From: Pseudalgibacter alginicilyticus
Lineage (GTDB): Bacteria > Bacteroidota > Bacteroidia > Flavobacteriales > Flavobacteriaceae
DNA: 64,000 nt
NCBI RefSeq assembly: GCF_001310225.1
Contig: NZ_CP012898.1
Span: 496,001 to 560,000 of the forward strand
Reading direction: 5' to 3'
Shown: piece by piece, positions 1 through 10,106 of the stretch
Numbering within the stretch: the first letter of the stretch is position 1
How the letters are laid out: each line of letters opens with the position of its first letter
Program-made: the position numbers and the translations under genes
The notes under the pieces: model-generated
Database searches by the model: none
Told to the model about the DNA's origin: nothing
Seen by the model: the letters and a program-made list of their open reading frames with translations, nothing else

Positions 1-32
1 TAATAATTGTATTTAAATTTAAAGGGTTATAA

Positions 33-2822
33 TTAATTTTTTTTAGGATATAATACCGCTTTCGTTAGCGGTGTTTTTATAAAATATTTCTTAGTTATTT
101 TTTTAATGGCTTTTATTGAAACAGCATTCACTAAAGCTTCATAATCTGTAACAAACTGCCAGTTTTTATATTGGTTAAAATAGTAGTCTCTGATACTTTT
201 TGTCCAAAATGAATTCTTTTGTTTGTTGACATTGAAAGTAGTTATCAAATTTGTTTTTACTTTTTGTAAGTCTTCATTAAAATCAATTTCTCCAGAGGCT
301 ATTCCTTTCAGTATGGATTTTACTTCAGTTTCTATGATATCTACATCAGACGGTTTACAAACTAAGGCTATGGTTTGCCTACTTAATGGTGTTGGGTGCT
401 TTGTAGCACTTACAGACACTGTAACCCCGTATACAACTCCCATGTCTTCACGTAACCGCTTATTTAATTCTAATTTCAACACAGATTCTAAAATTTGATT
501 TTGTATTTCTAAACTTGAAAAGTTTTTTAATTTGTGGTCCTGCTGATAAATTAATGAAAAAACAGCCTTTGGAGATTCGCCACCGTATTTTATGAAGTCG
601 ACAGATTTATTTTTAATAGCTTGTGGCTTATATTTATAAGATGTGTCAAATTCTCCTTTTGGTATGGTTGCGACATACGTTTTAATAAAAGGCAAAACAA
701 CCTCTAAGTCTTTATCAGAAATAATAGTTAGCACATAATTATTAGCACTTTTAAAAAAGGTATTATAGATAGGAATAATTGCCTCTTGATTTAAGCCTTT
801 ATCTAATTCAGATTTGGTGTTTGGTTGTGTGGTATAGTCTTTACCCCTAATTAAATATTTAAGTTCTTCTTGGAAGTTTTCTTTAGCTGATTTTGGTTTG
901 TCAGAAATATTATCAATAGACACGTCTTTTAGTTGTTTAAAAAGTAGGCTATCCACTTTTGGTTCTGTCGCTTTTAAATAAAACAACTCAAAAAGTGTTT
1001 TAATGTCTTTTGTATTTGCACTACCAAAAAAGCCTGAACGGGTTTTATCTATTAAAAACTGAATTTTAGCGCTATTTCCTGCTAAATAATGACTCAGGGC
1101 TTCTCTAGAAAAATCACCATAACCACTCATTGAAACAGCAGGAGCACTGTATTGTGCATTTAAATAATTGATACTATCCATAGCGTAAAAGCCTCCTTTT
1201 TTAAAACCCGCTAATAAAATATTATCTTGGTTAGTTAAGGATTTTTTATAAATAATTGTAGCTCCATTATTAAGCAATATTTTTTGGGCATCAATTGCAG
1301 TTAAGGGTTCTATACGTTTTATAATACCAGGTTTGGGCGTATTTTTTAATAATCTCTCTGGAACGTATAAATCATTTTTATAAGGTTTGACTTTTTGGGT
1401 CTTAAATTTTTGAATAGTATGTAACAACTCTTTTTTATTAGGTAGGCTATTAACATGCTCATTATTTGTTGTTAATAAATATTGAAAAGGGCTGTTTTTT
1501 TTATTCTCTTTTAAAGCACTTAAGATTTGAATAGAATCTATTTTATAAAAATATTCCTCCATCATTTTGTATTCATCCTCCAGTGAAATAATCATATTTC
1601 CATTGAAAAAATCTTGATACATTTGATTAATCATTCCAGCTGCAGAAATAGGTTTGTCTTCTTGCAGTGTTCTATTAAAAGCCGCTAACATTGTTTTGCT
1701 TACTTTTTCTATTTCAAGAGGTGTAAATCCATATTGAAATATTTGCTGAAAATGCATATTGAATTCATTAATGCCATCTAATGCTGATTCTGGTTTTAAT
1801 TCAACTGTTGCTAATAAGGCGCCTTTAGATTTTAAGAAGTTACTAATATTGATACTTGTCTTTTTATATTTGGTATCATTAAAAGATAATTTTGCTAAGC
1901 GAGCAGAAATTAATTTATTTAATACACTACGGGTTAAGTAGCCATGGTAACTTGTTTTTGTGTTTACATTTTTATAAACATCCTGTAATTGTATGTAATT
2001 TAATTCTGTTTTTTTATTCCAATTGTCACTATAAACAATTAAACTGTCTTTTTTGTAATCAGGAATTTTCCCAACCGAAGTTTTTGGAAATTCTGAAGGT
2101 ATATTAGCGAATTTTTTGTGTATAATCTCCTCTATTTCTATAGGATTAATATCACCTGTTATAGCTACAGCCATTAAAGAAGGATCATACCATTTATTAT
2201 AGAAAGCTTTTAATTCTGCTAATTTAAAATGTTTTAAACTCACCGTATCTCCTATGACTGTACGTTCATTATAAATAGAATTATTTAATAATGTATTTAA
2301 AAATACTTCTCCACTTTGATTTCTTGGCGATTGTTTTGAAAGCCATTCAGACAATACAACACCACGTTCTTTTTCAACTTCCAGAGAGTCCAGTAGCATC
2401 CCATTAACCCAATCAGACATGATAGTTAAAGTAGAATCTATAACCGTAGGATCCTTTGTTGGAATTTTTAATTTATAAATAGTTTCCTCAAATGAAGTAT
2501 GCGCATTTAAATCATGTCCAAATTTAGACCCTTTGTTTTCTAAAAACTCAATTAACTCATTAGCTTTGAAATGTTTAATACCGTTAAAAGCCATGTGTTC
2601 TAAAAAATGAGCTAAACCACGTTGATTTTCTGTCTCTTGTAAAGAACCCACTTTTACAAACAGTCTGAAATGTCCTTGTCCCTCAACTTTATCTGTAGGA
2701 TAGATATAATAAGTTAAGCCATTTTTAAGCTGTTTTTTTATAAGTATTTCATCTTGTATCAAACTTTGAGAAAAGCTTAATAACGTAATAAAGAAGAAAA
2801 TAAAGGATGTGATTTTACGCAT
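33..2822 (-). CDS. M16 (insulinase/pitrilysin) family zinc metallopeptidase, exported
   Basis: This 929-residue protein has an N-terminal hydrophobic signal peptide (about residues 1-19, ending SFSQ). The inverted zinc motif HFLEH lies at residues 72-76, and the distal zinc ligand Glu152 sits in EKERGVVLSE. The length matches two-repeat M16B/M16C proteases, in which a catalytic N-half pairs with an inactive C-half. It probably degrades peptides in the periplasm or at the outer membrane. It is the last gene of the sigma/FecR/SusC/SusD locus, only 3 nt after the small lipoprotein gene, so it is probably co-transcribed and serves the substrate imported there. Family assignment is firm; the substrate is inference. 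Confidence 0.93.
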   Translation of the reverse strand: MRKITSFIFFFITLLSFSQSLIQDEILIKKQLKNGLTYYIYPTDKVEGQGHFRLFVKVGSLQETENQRGLAHFLEHMAFNGIKHFKANELIEFLENKGSKFGHDLNAHTSFEETIYKLKIPTKDPTVIDSTLTIMSDWVNGMLLDSLEVEKERGVVLSEWLSKQSPRNQSGEVFLNTLLNNSIYNERTVIGDTVSLKHFKLAELKAFYNKWYDPSLMAVAITGDINPIEIEEIIHKKFANIPSEFPKTSVGKIPDYKKDSLIVYSDNWNKKTELNYIQLQDVYKNVNTKTSYHGYLTRSVLNKLISARLAKLSFNDTKYKKTSINISNFLKSKGALLATVELKPESALDGINEFNMHFQQIFQYGFTPLEIEKVSKTMLAAFNRTLQEDKPISAAGMINQMYQDFFNGNMIISLEDEYKMMEEYFYKIDSIQILSALKENKKNSPFQYLLTTNNEHVNSLPNKKELLHTIQKFKTQKVKPYKNDLYVPERLLKNTPKPGIIKRIEPLTAIDAQKILLNNGATIIYKKSLTNQDNILLAGFKKGGFYAMDSINYLNAQYSAPAVSMSGYGDFSREALSHYLAGNSAKIQFLIDKTRSGFFGSANTKDIKTLFELFYLKATEPKVDSLLFKQLKDVSIDNISDKPKSAKENFQEELKYLIRGKDYTTQPNTKSELDKGLNQEAIIPIYNTFFKSANNYVLTIISDKDLEVVLPFIKTYVATIPKGEFDTSYKYKPQAIKNKSVDFIKYGGESPKAVFSLIYQQDHKLKNFSSLEIQNQILESVLKLELNKRLREDMGVVYGVTVSVSATKHPTPLSRQTIALVCKPSDVDIIETEVKSILKGIASGEIDFNEDLQKVKTNLITTFNVNKQKNSFWTKSIRDYYFNQYKNWQFVTDYEALVNAVSIKAIKKITKKYFIKTPLTKAVLYPKKN
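53..77 (+). terminator. Possible + strand intrinsic terminator inside the 3' end of the M16 gene
   Basis: ACCGCT and AGCGGT form a 6-bp stem with loop TTCGTT, followed on the plus strand by GTTTTTAT. The hairpin falls in the last codons of the minus-strand peptidase. It would serve a plus-strand gene ending left of the window, which is not visible. Confidence 0.3.
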
Positions 2823-2825
2823 TAA

Positions 2826-3287
2826 TTAACTATTTACTTTTTGTAATATTAATTCACTTTGATTAGCATCTGGTCCAGGAAAACCAACCGTAATGCCTAA
2901 ATTATTAGAGTTTAACTTGATGGTTATTGTATTGTTTTTGCTAGGATCTAATACATGTTCTAACCATTGAATTTGAATTGGCCGTCTGTATATACCACTA
3001 GGGAAAGTTAGCGGGAACTCTGTAGTTAATATATTAAAGTCGACTCCTTCTTGTAGACCGTCACCTATGATAATAGAGTAATCTAAAAGCATGTCTTTAT
3101 CCAAAGGCTTTGAGCTTAAATAAATGTAATAAGAAACAATATCTTTTCTATTTGAATTGATATTAACTGTGGATACATCATTAAAATTTATATGAACAAA
3201 AGGCTCATCAAAAACATCCATCTCCGTTTTGTTGCAAGACACTAATGTTACGATTATTGCCAATAGTGGTAAAATTATTTTTTTCAT
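2826..3287 (-). CDS. Small SusD-associated lipoprotein, DUF4843-like
   Basis: This 153-residue lipoprotein has a clear lipobox (TLVSC, Cys18) after a short hydrophobic signal. The rest is predicted beta-rich, with alternating polar and hydrophobic segments and no catalytic motif. Small lipoproteins of this sort (DUF4843 and similar Calx-beta-like folds) commonly follow susD in Bacteroidota and act as surface accessory binding proteins. It lies 38 nt after susD and 3 nt before the M16 gene, consistent with one operon. The exact Pfam family is a guess from size, position and fold. Confidence 0.7.
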   Translation of the reverse strand: MKKIILPLLAIIVTLVSCNKTEMDVFDEPFVHINFNDVSTVNINSNRKDIVSYYIYLSSKPLDKDMLLDYSIIIGDGLQEGVDFNILTTEFPLTFPSGIYRRPIQIQWLEHVLDPSKNNTITIKLNSNNLGITVGFPGPDANQSELILQKVNS

Positions 3288-3325
3288 GTTTTTAATATTT
3301 AAAATGAAAGTAACGATCTGGGTTT

Positions 3326-4735
3326 TTAGTAATAATCTTCGTTTTGTATCATACCTGTATTAACATCCATTTCTTTTTGAGGAATGGGTAAAACAAATAA
3401 ACTGTTGGGGTATAAAACCTGCTGTACACTAGAAGTCGTATTTTCGTCACGAATCATATCTTGTTTTGTTCGAGTTAAATCATAAAGCCTATGTCCTTCA
3501 AAACTTAATTCTTTTGAACGCTCTTTATCAATCAATATAGCTACAGCTTCTTTTGTGTTTTCTGAAATAGTGATATCAGCTTCTTCTTTTTGATAGTTTC
3601 TGGCTTGAAGAGTTTTAATATCTGAAATGGCAGCTTCAATGTTGTTTAAATTATTATTAGCCTCTGCCCTAATCAAATACATTTCAGATGTCCTTAAAAC
3701 GATGATGTCATAGTATCTTTCAGATATATCAACATTATTTTTTAAAAATTTAATTGTCCCCAAGGTTGTGTTGTCTATTAATTGCAAACGCATGTCGTTT
3801 GGTTCTTCATTAAAAAGAGTCATCAATTTATCGCTGGCATAACCATTAGGACTTTGCAAATTATAAAAATCAATAATTGAAGGATTTTTTAACTTACCAT
3901 TTAATTTAAAAAGAGATTCATCATTATCTTCAATATCTAAAAACATATCTAAATAATCCTGCCCTTCAGAAAGTGGTGTGCTATTAATAGCCAGAGTAGC
4001 ATAATTTATTGCTTCTGTCCAGTTTTCCATATATAAATAGACACGTGCTAATAAGCCATAAACTGCTTTTTTTGATGCGTAATAACTAGATTCGGTATTG
4101 GTTTCGGTGCCAAAAAGTAATTCCGAATCTTTTAAATCTTTAATGACCTGAGTATATACTTCACTTACGGTATTTCTTGCTACGTTATCATCTGAACTAG
4201 GTGTTTTTAATAATACTGGAATTCCGATATGACTAGCATCATCTGTATAGTTATATGGTTGAGCATAAACACGCACCAAATCAAAATGTATTAGAGCTCT
4301 TAGAAATAACGCATTGGCTTTAATTGTAGTCATTTCTTCTTCGGTTTCAGGATAATCAGCAATAACTGCTGGGGCATATTCAAGTATATTATTTACATTC
4401 ACTAAAGCCTCAAAAGCATCAGTCCAAATACCACCTACGGCTGTAATTTCTTCATCGGGATTGGAAATATAATTATATTGTGATATCATGGAGTTTTCAC
4501 CAACGGTATTTACCTGCAGCATATCGGCAGCAACATCTGGATACAATACAAATTCTTCTCCATAATACGTGTAAACAGTACTATATGCACCAGGTAAAGC
4601 GGCTCTGAAACCTTCAATATCAGAAAAGAAAACAGGAATTGTAGATCTTCCAATAGGATCAACTTCTAAAAAACTATCGCAGTTATTAAGTAAAATAAAA
4701 CTGAATATAGCAAGGTATGTTTTTATATATTTCAT
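3326..4735 (-). CDS. SusD/RagB-family outer-membrane nutrient-binding lipoprotein
   Basis: This 469-residue protein has a lipobox ending LLNNC (Cys19). Next comes the SusD N-terminal signature FLEVDPIGRSTIPVFF, with the helical TPR-like segments typical of the family (ALFLRALIHFDLVRVYAQPY and YGLLARVYLYMENW). The C-terminus carries the usual RSKELSFEGHRLYDLTR motif and a closing PIPQKEMDVN segment. SusD caps the SusC barrel and binds the ligand at the cell surface. The gene starts 10 nt after susC ends. The length is slightly short for a glycan-binding SusD, but all hallmark motifs are present. Confidence 0.95.
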   Translation of the reverse strand: MKYIKTYLAIFSFILLNNCDSFLEVDPIGRSTIPVFFSDIEGFRAALPGAYSTVYTYYGEEFVLYPDVAADMLQVNTVGENSMISQYNYISNPDEEITAVGGIWTDAFEALVNVNNILEYAPAVIADYPETEEEMTTIKANALFLRALIHFDLVRVYAQPYNYTDDASHIGIPVLLKTPSSDDNVARNTVSEVYTQVIKDLKDSELLFGTETNTESSYYASKKAVYGLLARVYLYMENWTEAINYATLAINSTPLSEGQDYLDMFLDIEDNDESLFKLNGKLKNPSIIDFYNLQSPNGYASDKLMTLFNEEPNDMRLQLIDNTTLGTIKFLKNNVDISERYYDIIVLRTSEMYLIRAEANNNLNNIEAAISDIKTLQARNYQKEEADITISENTKEAVAILIDKERSKELSFEGHRLYDLTRTKQDMIRDENTTSSVQQVLYPNSLFVLPIPQKEMDVNTGMIQNEDYY

Positions 4736-4745
4736 GTTTTTTTAT

Positions 4746-7700
4746 TTAAAATGTTATGTTTAAACCCAAAGAAATTTCAGTTTCTAACGGGTAACCTCCT
4801 ATGTTGTTTTTATATGAATTTCTGTTAGATTTATCATATGGTGTCCATACTAATAAGTTATTACCAATTAAGGATAGGCCTAAGGATTGTATTCCTATTG
4901 ATTCGGTAACACTATTATCAAGCATGTAGCTTAATGAGGCATTTTGAATTTTTATATTTGTTTTATTATATAAAAAACGAGTTGAATTCCTTACCGAGCT
5001 TGTACTAACCCCCCAAATAGATATTGGGGCTAACGCTAAATCGCCTTCATTTTGCCAACGGTCTAGTTGATTTACTGATTGGTTTTCATCAATAATATTT
5101 AACCCATCAGAATTTACACTTCTAGCAAAAGAACTAAAGCTGTACCCTCCAATGGTATATCCTGTTGTTATACTCAAATAAAATTTGTTTTTAAAAGAAA
5201 ACGTATTGGTCATACTTCCAAAAACATCAGGAACAGAAGATTTTTCTGCCACGCGATTATCTAAACTATATTCTTTGGTTATATTACCTTCTGTATCATA
5301 CCACATTGGGTATCCATCACGTGGATCAACACCAGCCCATCTAACTAAATAATACGTATTTGTACTCCCTCCAACTTCTAATCGAAAATTCCCTAAGTTT
5401 TTAGGAACATCATTATATAATTCTAATAGTTTATTTTGATTATGGGATGCTAACAAACGCGTATTCCAACTAAAGTTTTTAGTTCTAATATTTTTAGACT
5501 CAATAGTAACTTCAATACCTTTATTTTCAATTTCACCAACATTTCTAACAACTGTAGTAGCCCCTGTTGTTCTAGAAGCATCCAAATCACTAATTAAATT
5601 TGTAGTTTTATTTCGATATACCTCAGTTAAGATATCTAATCGGTTATTTAATAAAGCAACTCGAAGCCCAATATTTGTCATATACGTGGTTTCCCAACTT
5701 AAATCTGGATTAGCTCCTACTGATAGCCCAGCTCCTAAAGCGTCACCGTACTGATAAGAATCGCTTATTGCATAAATGCCATCTGGGTTTTGACTTCCAA
5801 ATCTGGAGTTTCCATTTGTCCCGTAACTACCTTTAACACTTAAAATATTTATTAAACTGCTATTAAAAAAATCTTCTTTATGAATATTCCATGAGGCTCC
5901 TATTGATAAAAAACTGGCACGTTGCACATTTTTACCAAAATTAGAATTTCCATCATTTCGTCCATTTAAATTTAAATTATAACGCCCATCATAATTGTAC
6001 GTTAGCTGTCCTAAATAGGACGCTTTAGTTGTTTCGCTTTCACTACTTGTTCCATCAGAAAAAGAAGCCAAACTTACAATTCTAATATGGTCATTGGCAA
6101 AACCGTAACCCCAAGAGCTCGTAGAGTTATAGGTGTTAGCCCCTAACTCTATACCTGCAACACCTGATAATTGATGTAAACCAAATTGTTTATTAAAGTT
6201 TAACCTATGAATGGTATTCCAGTTTAAAAAATTTGCATTAGCAGCATTGGCATAGCCATCATTAGTACCAGTTAAGTCGTTACCTGACCAGTTATACATA
6301 GAATTATAGCGTTTTTCATTATAATTATTATAATCTACACCAAATTGTGAACTGAATGTAAAGGCATTATTAATAACGTAATTTAACTGTATAGCTCCTT
6401 TAAATGAAAATGCTTTTTGCCCATTATCATTTTGTTCACGTTCTGCAAGGCTATTAAAAAATCGTTTCTCTACCCATCTAGGGGATCCATCAGTATTATT
6501 TCCTTCTATAATTTTATAATACTGTCTAAAAGACCCATCTGCATTATAAGGTGATATAATAGGAAATGCAGCATAGTAGTCGTCGTTAGGAGTAAAAATT
6601 GTATTGGTATTGTATGAACCTAGTAAATTCAAGTCTAAATTTAATCTATCCGTTATGTTAATATTATTGTTAGAATTTATAGACATTCTTTGTTGAGTGT
6701 TCCCAACTAAAGCCATTTTATTTTGGTAATAAGAACCCGAGATACGATGGGTTGATTTTTCAGAACCACCAGAAGCCGACAAATTTATTTGAGAAGTTGT
6801 TCCTATATCAAAATATACATCATACCAATCAGTATCTGTTGTAGAATAGCTATTCATGTCATTATCAGTAAATGGAAAATAAGCCAAGTCATTTCCTGCA
6901 TTTAAAAATGCCTCTTTTGCTAAAGTTAAATATTCATCAGCATTAAGTGTTTTGAATCTGGTATCCTTATTAATAAAAGAAACACCTGATCGTAAAGAAA
7001 GATTTAGTTCTGGTTTATTGGCTTTACCTTTTTTTGTAGTAATTAAAATAACACCATTGGCGCCGTCTGCCCCATAAATAGTGGTTGCAGAAGCATCCTT
7101 TAAAACAGTGATAGATTCAATGTCTTCAGGATTTATAAAAGATAAAGGACTAACACTTGTTTGAACCCCTAAAATCTGATTTGTATTATTCCCTGTAGTA
7201 ATAGGAATTCCATCAACAATCCACAAAGGTTCATTTGAAGCTGTTAATGAAGCTTCTCCTCGAATGGTTACAGAATGTCTGGGTCTAGCACTTGATGCGT
7301 CATTACTTTGTGGGTTTACTTCTAAACCAGGAATAATACCTTCTAAAAGTTTGTCTACACGCTGTTGCGGTAAATTAACAATATCTTCTGATTTAATTTG
7401 GTAAGCACTAGATACTAAGTTTGATTTTTTTTGAACTGTACCATAATTACTTGTTACAATTACTTCATCTAAGGCTTCAAAATCTTCTTTTAAAATAATG
7501 GTCTTTTTTTCAGAAGTTGTAACAACAATTTCTTGGCTCAAAAAACCCATGCTCTCAATCTTTAAAATACCACCTGATGGAATCCCATCAAGACTAAAAT
7601 TTCCGTCAAAATCTGTAACAGCCCATTTGTTATGATTGTCTTTTAACAAGATGGTTACACCGCTTATAGGTTCACCTGATATATCCGTTACGACTCCTGA

Positions 7701-8114
7701 AATATTAAACAGTTTTTGCAAAAATTGGCTAAAAATATTTTTAGTTTTTTGTGCTTCTTTTTTATATAATACCACTTGCTTATTTATTACTTTATACGCT
7801 ATATTGGTATTATCTAATATTAAGTTTAACACTTCTTCAATATCTTTATCTACAACCTCAAAACTTATTTTTTTGTTTAAATCGGCTTCATCCAATCCAG
7901 ATTGAGCAAAAACATAATCAGATGTAGTTTCTATTTTTGCTATAATTTCTTTTATAGTTTCTTTTTGAACGTGTAGAGTTATATTACCAATTTGTGACGC
8001 TGTAGTAGCTTGAATTGTTGTAAATAGTGTAAGTAACTGAAAAGACAGAAGCGCAATGAATTTGCTGTTTAGCAGAAAATTGTTTTTGTTTATTAATTGT
8101 TTGTTTTTCATCAT
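4746..8114 (-). CDS. SusC/RagA-family TonB-linked transporter with N-terminal STN signalling domain
   Basis: This 1122-residue outer-membrane transporter has a signal peptide in about residues 15-40 and an STN (secretin/TonB short N-terminal) domain at about 42-120. A carboxypeptidase-regulatory-like domain follows at about 137-210 (GVVTDISGEPISGVTILLKD). A TonB-box-like DEVIVTSNYG comes next, then the plug domain (LWIVDGIPI and SITVLKDASATTIYGADGAN) and a long beta-barrel ending in aromatic-terminated strands. The STN domain is the part that talks to FecR in trans-envelope signalling, which fits the upstream fecR and sigma genes. The start may be the first or the second of two adjacent ATG codons. 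Confidence 0.96.
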   Translation of the reverse strand: MMKNKQLINKNNFLLNSKFIALLSFQLLTLFTTIQATTASQIGNITLHVQKETIKEIIAKIETTSDYVFAQSGLDEADLNKKISFEVVDKDIEEVLNLILDNTNIAYKVINKQVVLYKKEAQKTKNIFSQFLQKLFNISGVVTDISGEPISGVTILLKDNHNKWAVTDFDGNFSLDGIPSGGILKIESMGFLSQEIVVTTSEKKTIILKEDFEALDEVIVTSNYGTVQKKSNLVSSAYQIKSEDIVNLPQQRVDKLLEGIIPGLEVNPQSNDASSARPRHSVTIRGEASLTASNEPLWIVDGIPITTGNNTNQILGVQTSVSPLSFINPEDIESITVLKDASATTIYGADGANGVILITTKKGKANKPELNLSLRSGVSFINKDTRFKTLNADEYLTLAKEAFLNAGNDLAYFPFTDNDMNSYSTTDTDWYDVYFDIGTTSQINLSASGGSEKSTHRISGSYYQNKMALVGNTQQRMSINSNNNINITDRLNLDLNLLGSYNTNTIFTPNDDYYAAFPIISPYNADGSFRQYYKIIEGNNTDGSPRWVEKRFFNSLAEREQNDNGQKAFSFKGAIQLNYVINNAFTFSSQFGVDYNNYNEKRYNSMYNWSGNDLTGTNDGYANAANANFLNWNTIHRLNFNKQFGLHQLSGVAGIELGANTYNSTSSWGYGFANDHIRIVSLASFSDGTSSESETTKASYLGQLTYNYDGRYNLNLNGRNDGNSNFGKNVQRASFLSIGASWNIHKEDFFNSSLINILSVKGSYGTNGNSRFGSQNPDGIYAISDSYQYGDALGAGLSVGANPDLSWETTYMTNIGLRVALLNNRLDILTEVYRNKTTNLISDLDASRTTGATTVVRNVGEIENKGIEVTIESKNIRTKNFSWNTRLLASHNQNKLLELYNDVPKNLGNFRLEVGGSTNTYYLVRWAGVDPRDGYPMWYDTEGNITKEYSLDNRVAEKSSVPDVFGSMTNTFSFKNKFYLSITTGYTIGGYSFSSFARSVNSDGLNIIDENQSVNQLDRWQNEGDLALAPISIWGVSTSSVRNSTRFLYNKTNIKIQNASLSYMLDNSVTESIGIQSLGLSLIGNNLLVWTPYDKSNRNSYKNNIGGYPLETEISLGLNITF

Positions 8115-8147
8115 TAATTATTTCTGAGTGACATTAATTTGGTATAA

Positions 8148-9266
8148 CTAGATGGTACTGTTTTCTATTTTAAAATGACTATTTGACAGTATTGACAATG
8201 TTTCCAATACATCTTCAATGTTTGTGGATAAATAAATTTTACCTGTACAGGTTTTTCCTGTCAGTTCCTTTTCTGAATCTAAAAATGCGACGTTGTAATA
8301 TCTTGATAGTTCCAATAGAATAGTTTCAATTGGTGTATCGTCTAATAATAGATACCCGTTTTTCCACGAAGTGTGCATTTCGGTATTTACTTTCTTTTTA
8401 ATGAGTTTAGAAGTAGTGATTTCTAAAGATTCATTTGGTAGCATTCTTGCTTCCATATTATCTTGTGTAGTAACTCCAACAGAACCTTCAACCAAAACCA
8501 CACGTTGCTCTAAAGTGTTTTTGTAAGCTTTTACATCAAAAGTAGTCCCGTAAACATTGACATTGAATTTTGAAGTTTCAACCATAAATGGTTTTGTATT
8601 ATCTTTAGTTACCTCAATAAAGATTTCACCTTCTAAATAAATGGTCCTATTATTTTCGTTAAACTGGGAAGGGAATTTTACTGTTGACCCAGAATTTATC
8701 CATAATTTAGAACCGTCAGATAATATTAATTCTGAACGTTTTCCAAAAGGCACCTTTAAAGTGTTAAAAATAGGACTGTCACTTATTTGTATATTTTCAC
8801 CTTTAGAATTTGTGATAGTTGATTTCTTGATAGTCAAAATTTCATTATTAGGTAATGAAAAAGTTTGATTATCAGTTATTAATTGTATTGAAGATTCTGT
8901 AAGCGATTTTTCAACAATTATTTCAGGAACCTCTGATAGTTTACGTATAGTTGAAATAGCTATGGCCATAATAATTATTACGGTAGCCGCCGCAGCAAAA
9001 TAATAATAGCGCTTTCTTTTTCTCCTAACTATAGCGTGGTTTTGTGTTTTTTCAAAAATTCTATTATATAATATTTTACGTTCACTATCTTGAAGGCTTA
9101 CTGTTTCAAATTTAATTTTTTCAAATGCTTTTTTAGCATTTTCAAACTGAAGCTGGTCTTCAGGTTTCTGTTTAAGATAAGAATCCCAATATTTTATAGA
9201 TTCTGAATCTTTAGCAAGCATATAGAAAATAAAATAATCATTCTCCAAAAAGTCTTTTACTGTCAT
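8148..9266 (-). CDS. FecR-family anti-sigma regulator
   Basis: This 372-residue protein has an N-terminal cytoplasmic anti-sigma region and one transmembrane helix at about residues 87-106 (YYYFAAAATVIIIMAIAIS). A periplasmic FecR domain follows (KRSELILSDGSKLWINSGST, YLEGEIFIEV, FNVNVYGTTFDVKAY), then a C-terminal DUF4974-type domain. It should hold the ECF sigma factor inactive until the STN domain of the downstream SusC signals ligand binding. It lies 33 nt upstream of susC and 123 nt downstream of the sigma gene. The assignment is strong. Confidence 0.95.
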   Translation of the reverse strand: MTVKDFLENDYFIFYMLAKDSESIKYWDSYLKQKPEDQLQFENAKKAFEKIKFETVSLQDSERKILYNRIFEKTQNHAIVRRKRKRYYYFAAAATVIIIMAIAISTIRKLSEVPEIIVEKSLTESSIQLITDNQTFSLPNNEILTIKKSTITNSKGENIQISDSPIFNTLKVPFGKRSELILSDGSKLWINSGSTVKFPSQFNENNRTIYLEGEIFIEVTKDNTKPFMVETSKFNVNVYGTTFDVKAYKNTLEQRVVLVEGSVGVTTQDNMEARMLPNESLEITTSKLIKKKVNTEMHTSWKNGYLLLDDTPIETILLELSRYYNVAFLDSEKELTGKTCTGKIYLSTNIEDVLETLSILSNSHFKIENSTI

Positions 9267-9389
9267 TGTAAATATTAAATATTTTTAGTTTTTAAGAATA
9301 AATAAGTAGATTCTATATATACAATACTGTTTGGTACCGCATATATCATCTATTCAAATGTTAATATTATGTTAAAATAAAAATGAAGA

Positions 9390-9926
9390 CTATTTAGTAT
9401 GATGACTAAGAAACAAATAAAAATTACCAGCATTATTGCTACGCAAGTGTTTTAGGGCCTTAAGAATTAAATTTCTACATGCTGGCACTGTTATTTGTAA
9501 AATTTCTGCTATTTGTTTGTACTCGTAGTCTTGTGTGTAACGCAAATAAATTATTTCTCGCTGTCTAGGGGATAAACTTTTTAATACAGCTTCTATTTTG
9601 TTTTTTAAATGGATTTTGGCTTCTTTTTCCAAAATTAAATCTTCTACATTAATATCTAATTCAAAAGGAATTTGTTCGTTATCTATATCAATAGGCAGAA
9701 GCTTTTTACGTCTTTTATATTCATCAATAATTTCGTTCCTAACGCTTTTTAATAAGTAAGGTTTTATGTTATTTCGATAATTTAAGTCTTTATTGAGTAT
9801 AAGTTTTTGAAAAACATTATGAATAGCATCCATAACCAAATCAGAATTAAAATTTAGATGCAATCCATAGGAATATAAATCATCAACATATTTTTTATAT
9901 ATGATTTCTATCTCCTCCATATTCAA
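9390..9926 (-). CDS. ECF RNA polymerase sigma factor (Bacteroidota FecI-like)
   Basis: This 178-residue protein has sigma region 2 at about residues 9-75 (MDAIHNVFQKLI, KPYLLKSVRNEIIDEYKRRKK) and sigma region 4 at about 113-165 (LSPRQREIIYLRY, YKQIAEILQITVPACRN). No regions 1 or 3 are present, as expected for ECF factors. It is probably controlled by the adjacent FecR and activates transcription of the SusCD operon. MNMEE gives two possible ATG starts (9926 or 9920), and the sequence does not decide between them. Confidence 0.93.
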   Translation of the reverse strand: MNMEEIEIIYKKYVDDLYSYGLHLNFNSDLVMDAIHNVFQKLILNKDLNYRNNIKPYLLKSVRNEIIDEYKRRKKLLPIDIDNEQIPFELDINVEDLILEKEAKIHLKNKIEAVLKSLSPRQREIIYLRYTQDYEYKQIAEILQITVPACRNLILKALKHLRSNNAGNFYLFLSHHTK

Positions 9927-9969
9927 TCAAATCCCTTTCATACTTAGTAGTAAAACTGTTTGCAAAAAG

Positions 9970-9977
9970 CAAAGCTA
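9970..9977 (-). promoter_or_regulatory. Candidate -7 box of the sigma factor gene
   Basis: On the minus strand the sequence reads TAGCTTTG, a perfect match to the Bacteroidota -7 consensus TAnnTTTG. It lies about 45 nt upstream of the start. No convincing -33 TTG is at the right distance, so this rests on the -7 box alone. Confidence 0.35.
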
Positions 9978-10106
9978 CTAAATAACCAGTCTAATTCTGA
10001 TAAAACTAATATTTATCATCAAATTAGCATTTATACCCACCTTTTACTGTATTATATAAAATATAATTAATAGTGATTATTAAATTATTAATATAAAAAA
10101 TCCGAA

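Noticed and set aside
7636-7905. 89-codon plus-strand open frame inside susC
   Set aside because: Antisense to the STN and carboxypeptidase-like regions; no independent support.
9325-9345. GGTACC palindrome between fecR and the sigma gene as an operator
   Set aside because: A six-base palindrome is expected by chance and has no partner site nearby.
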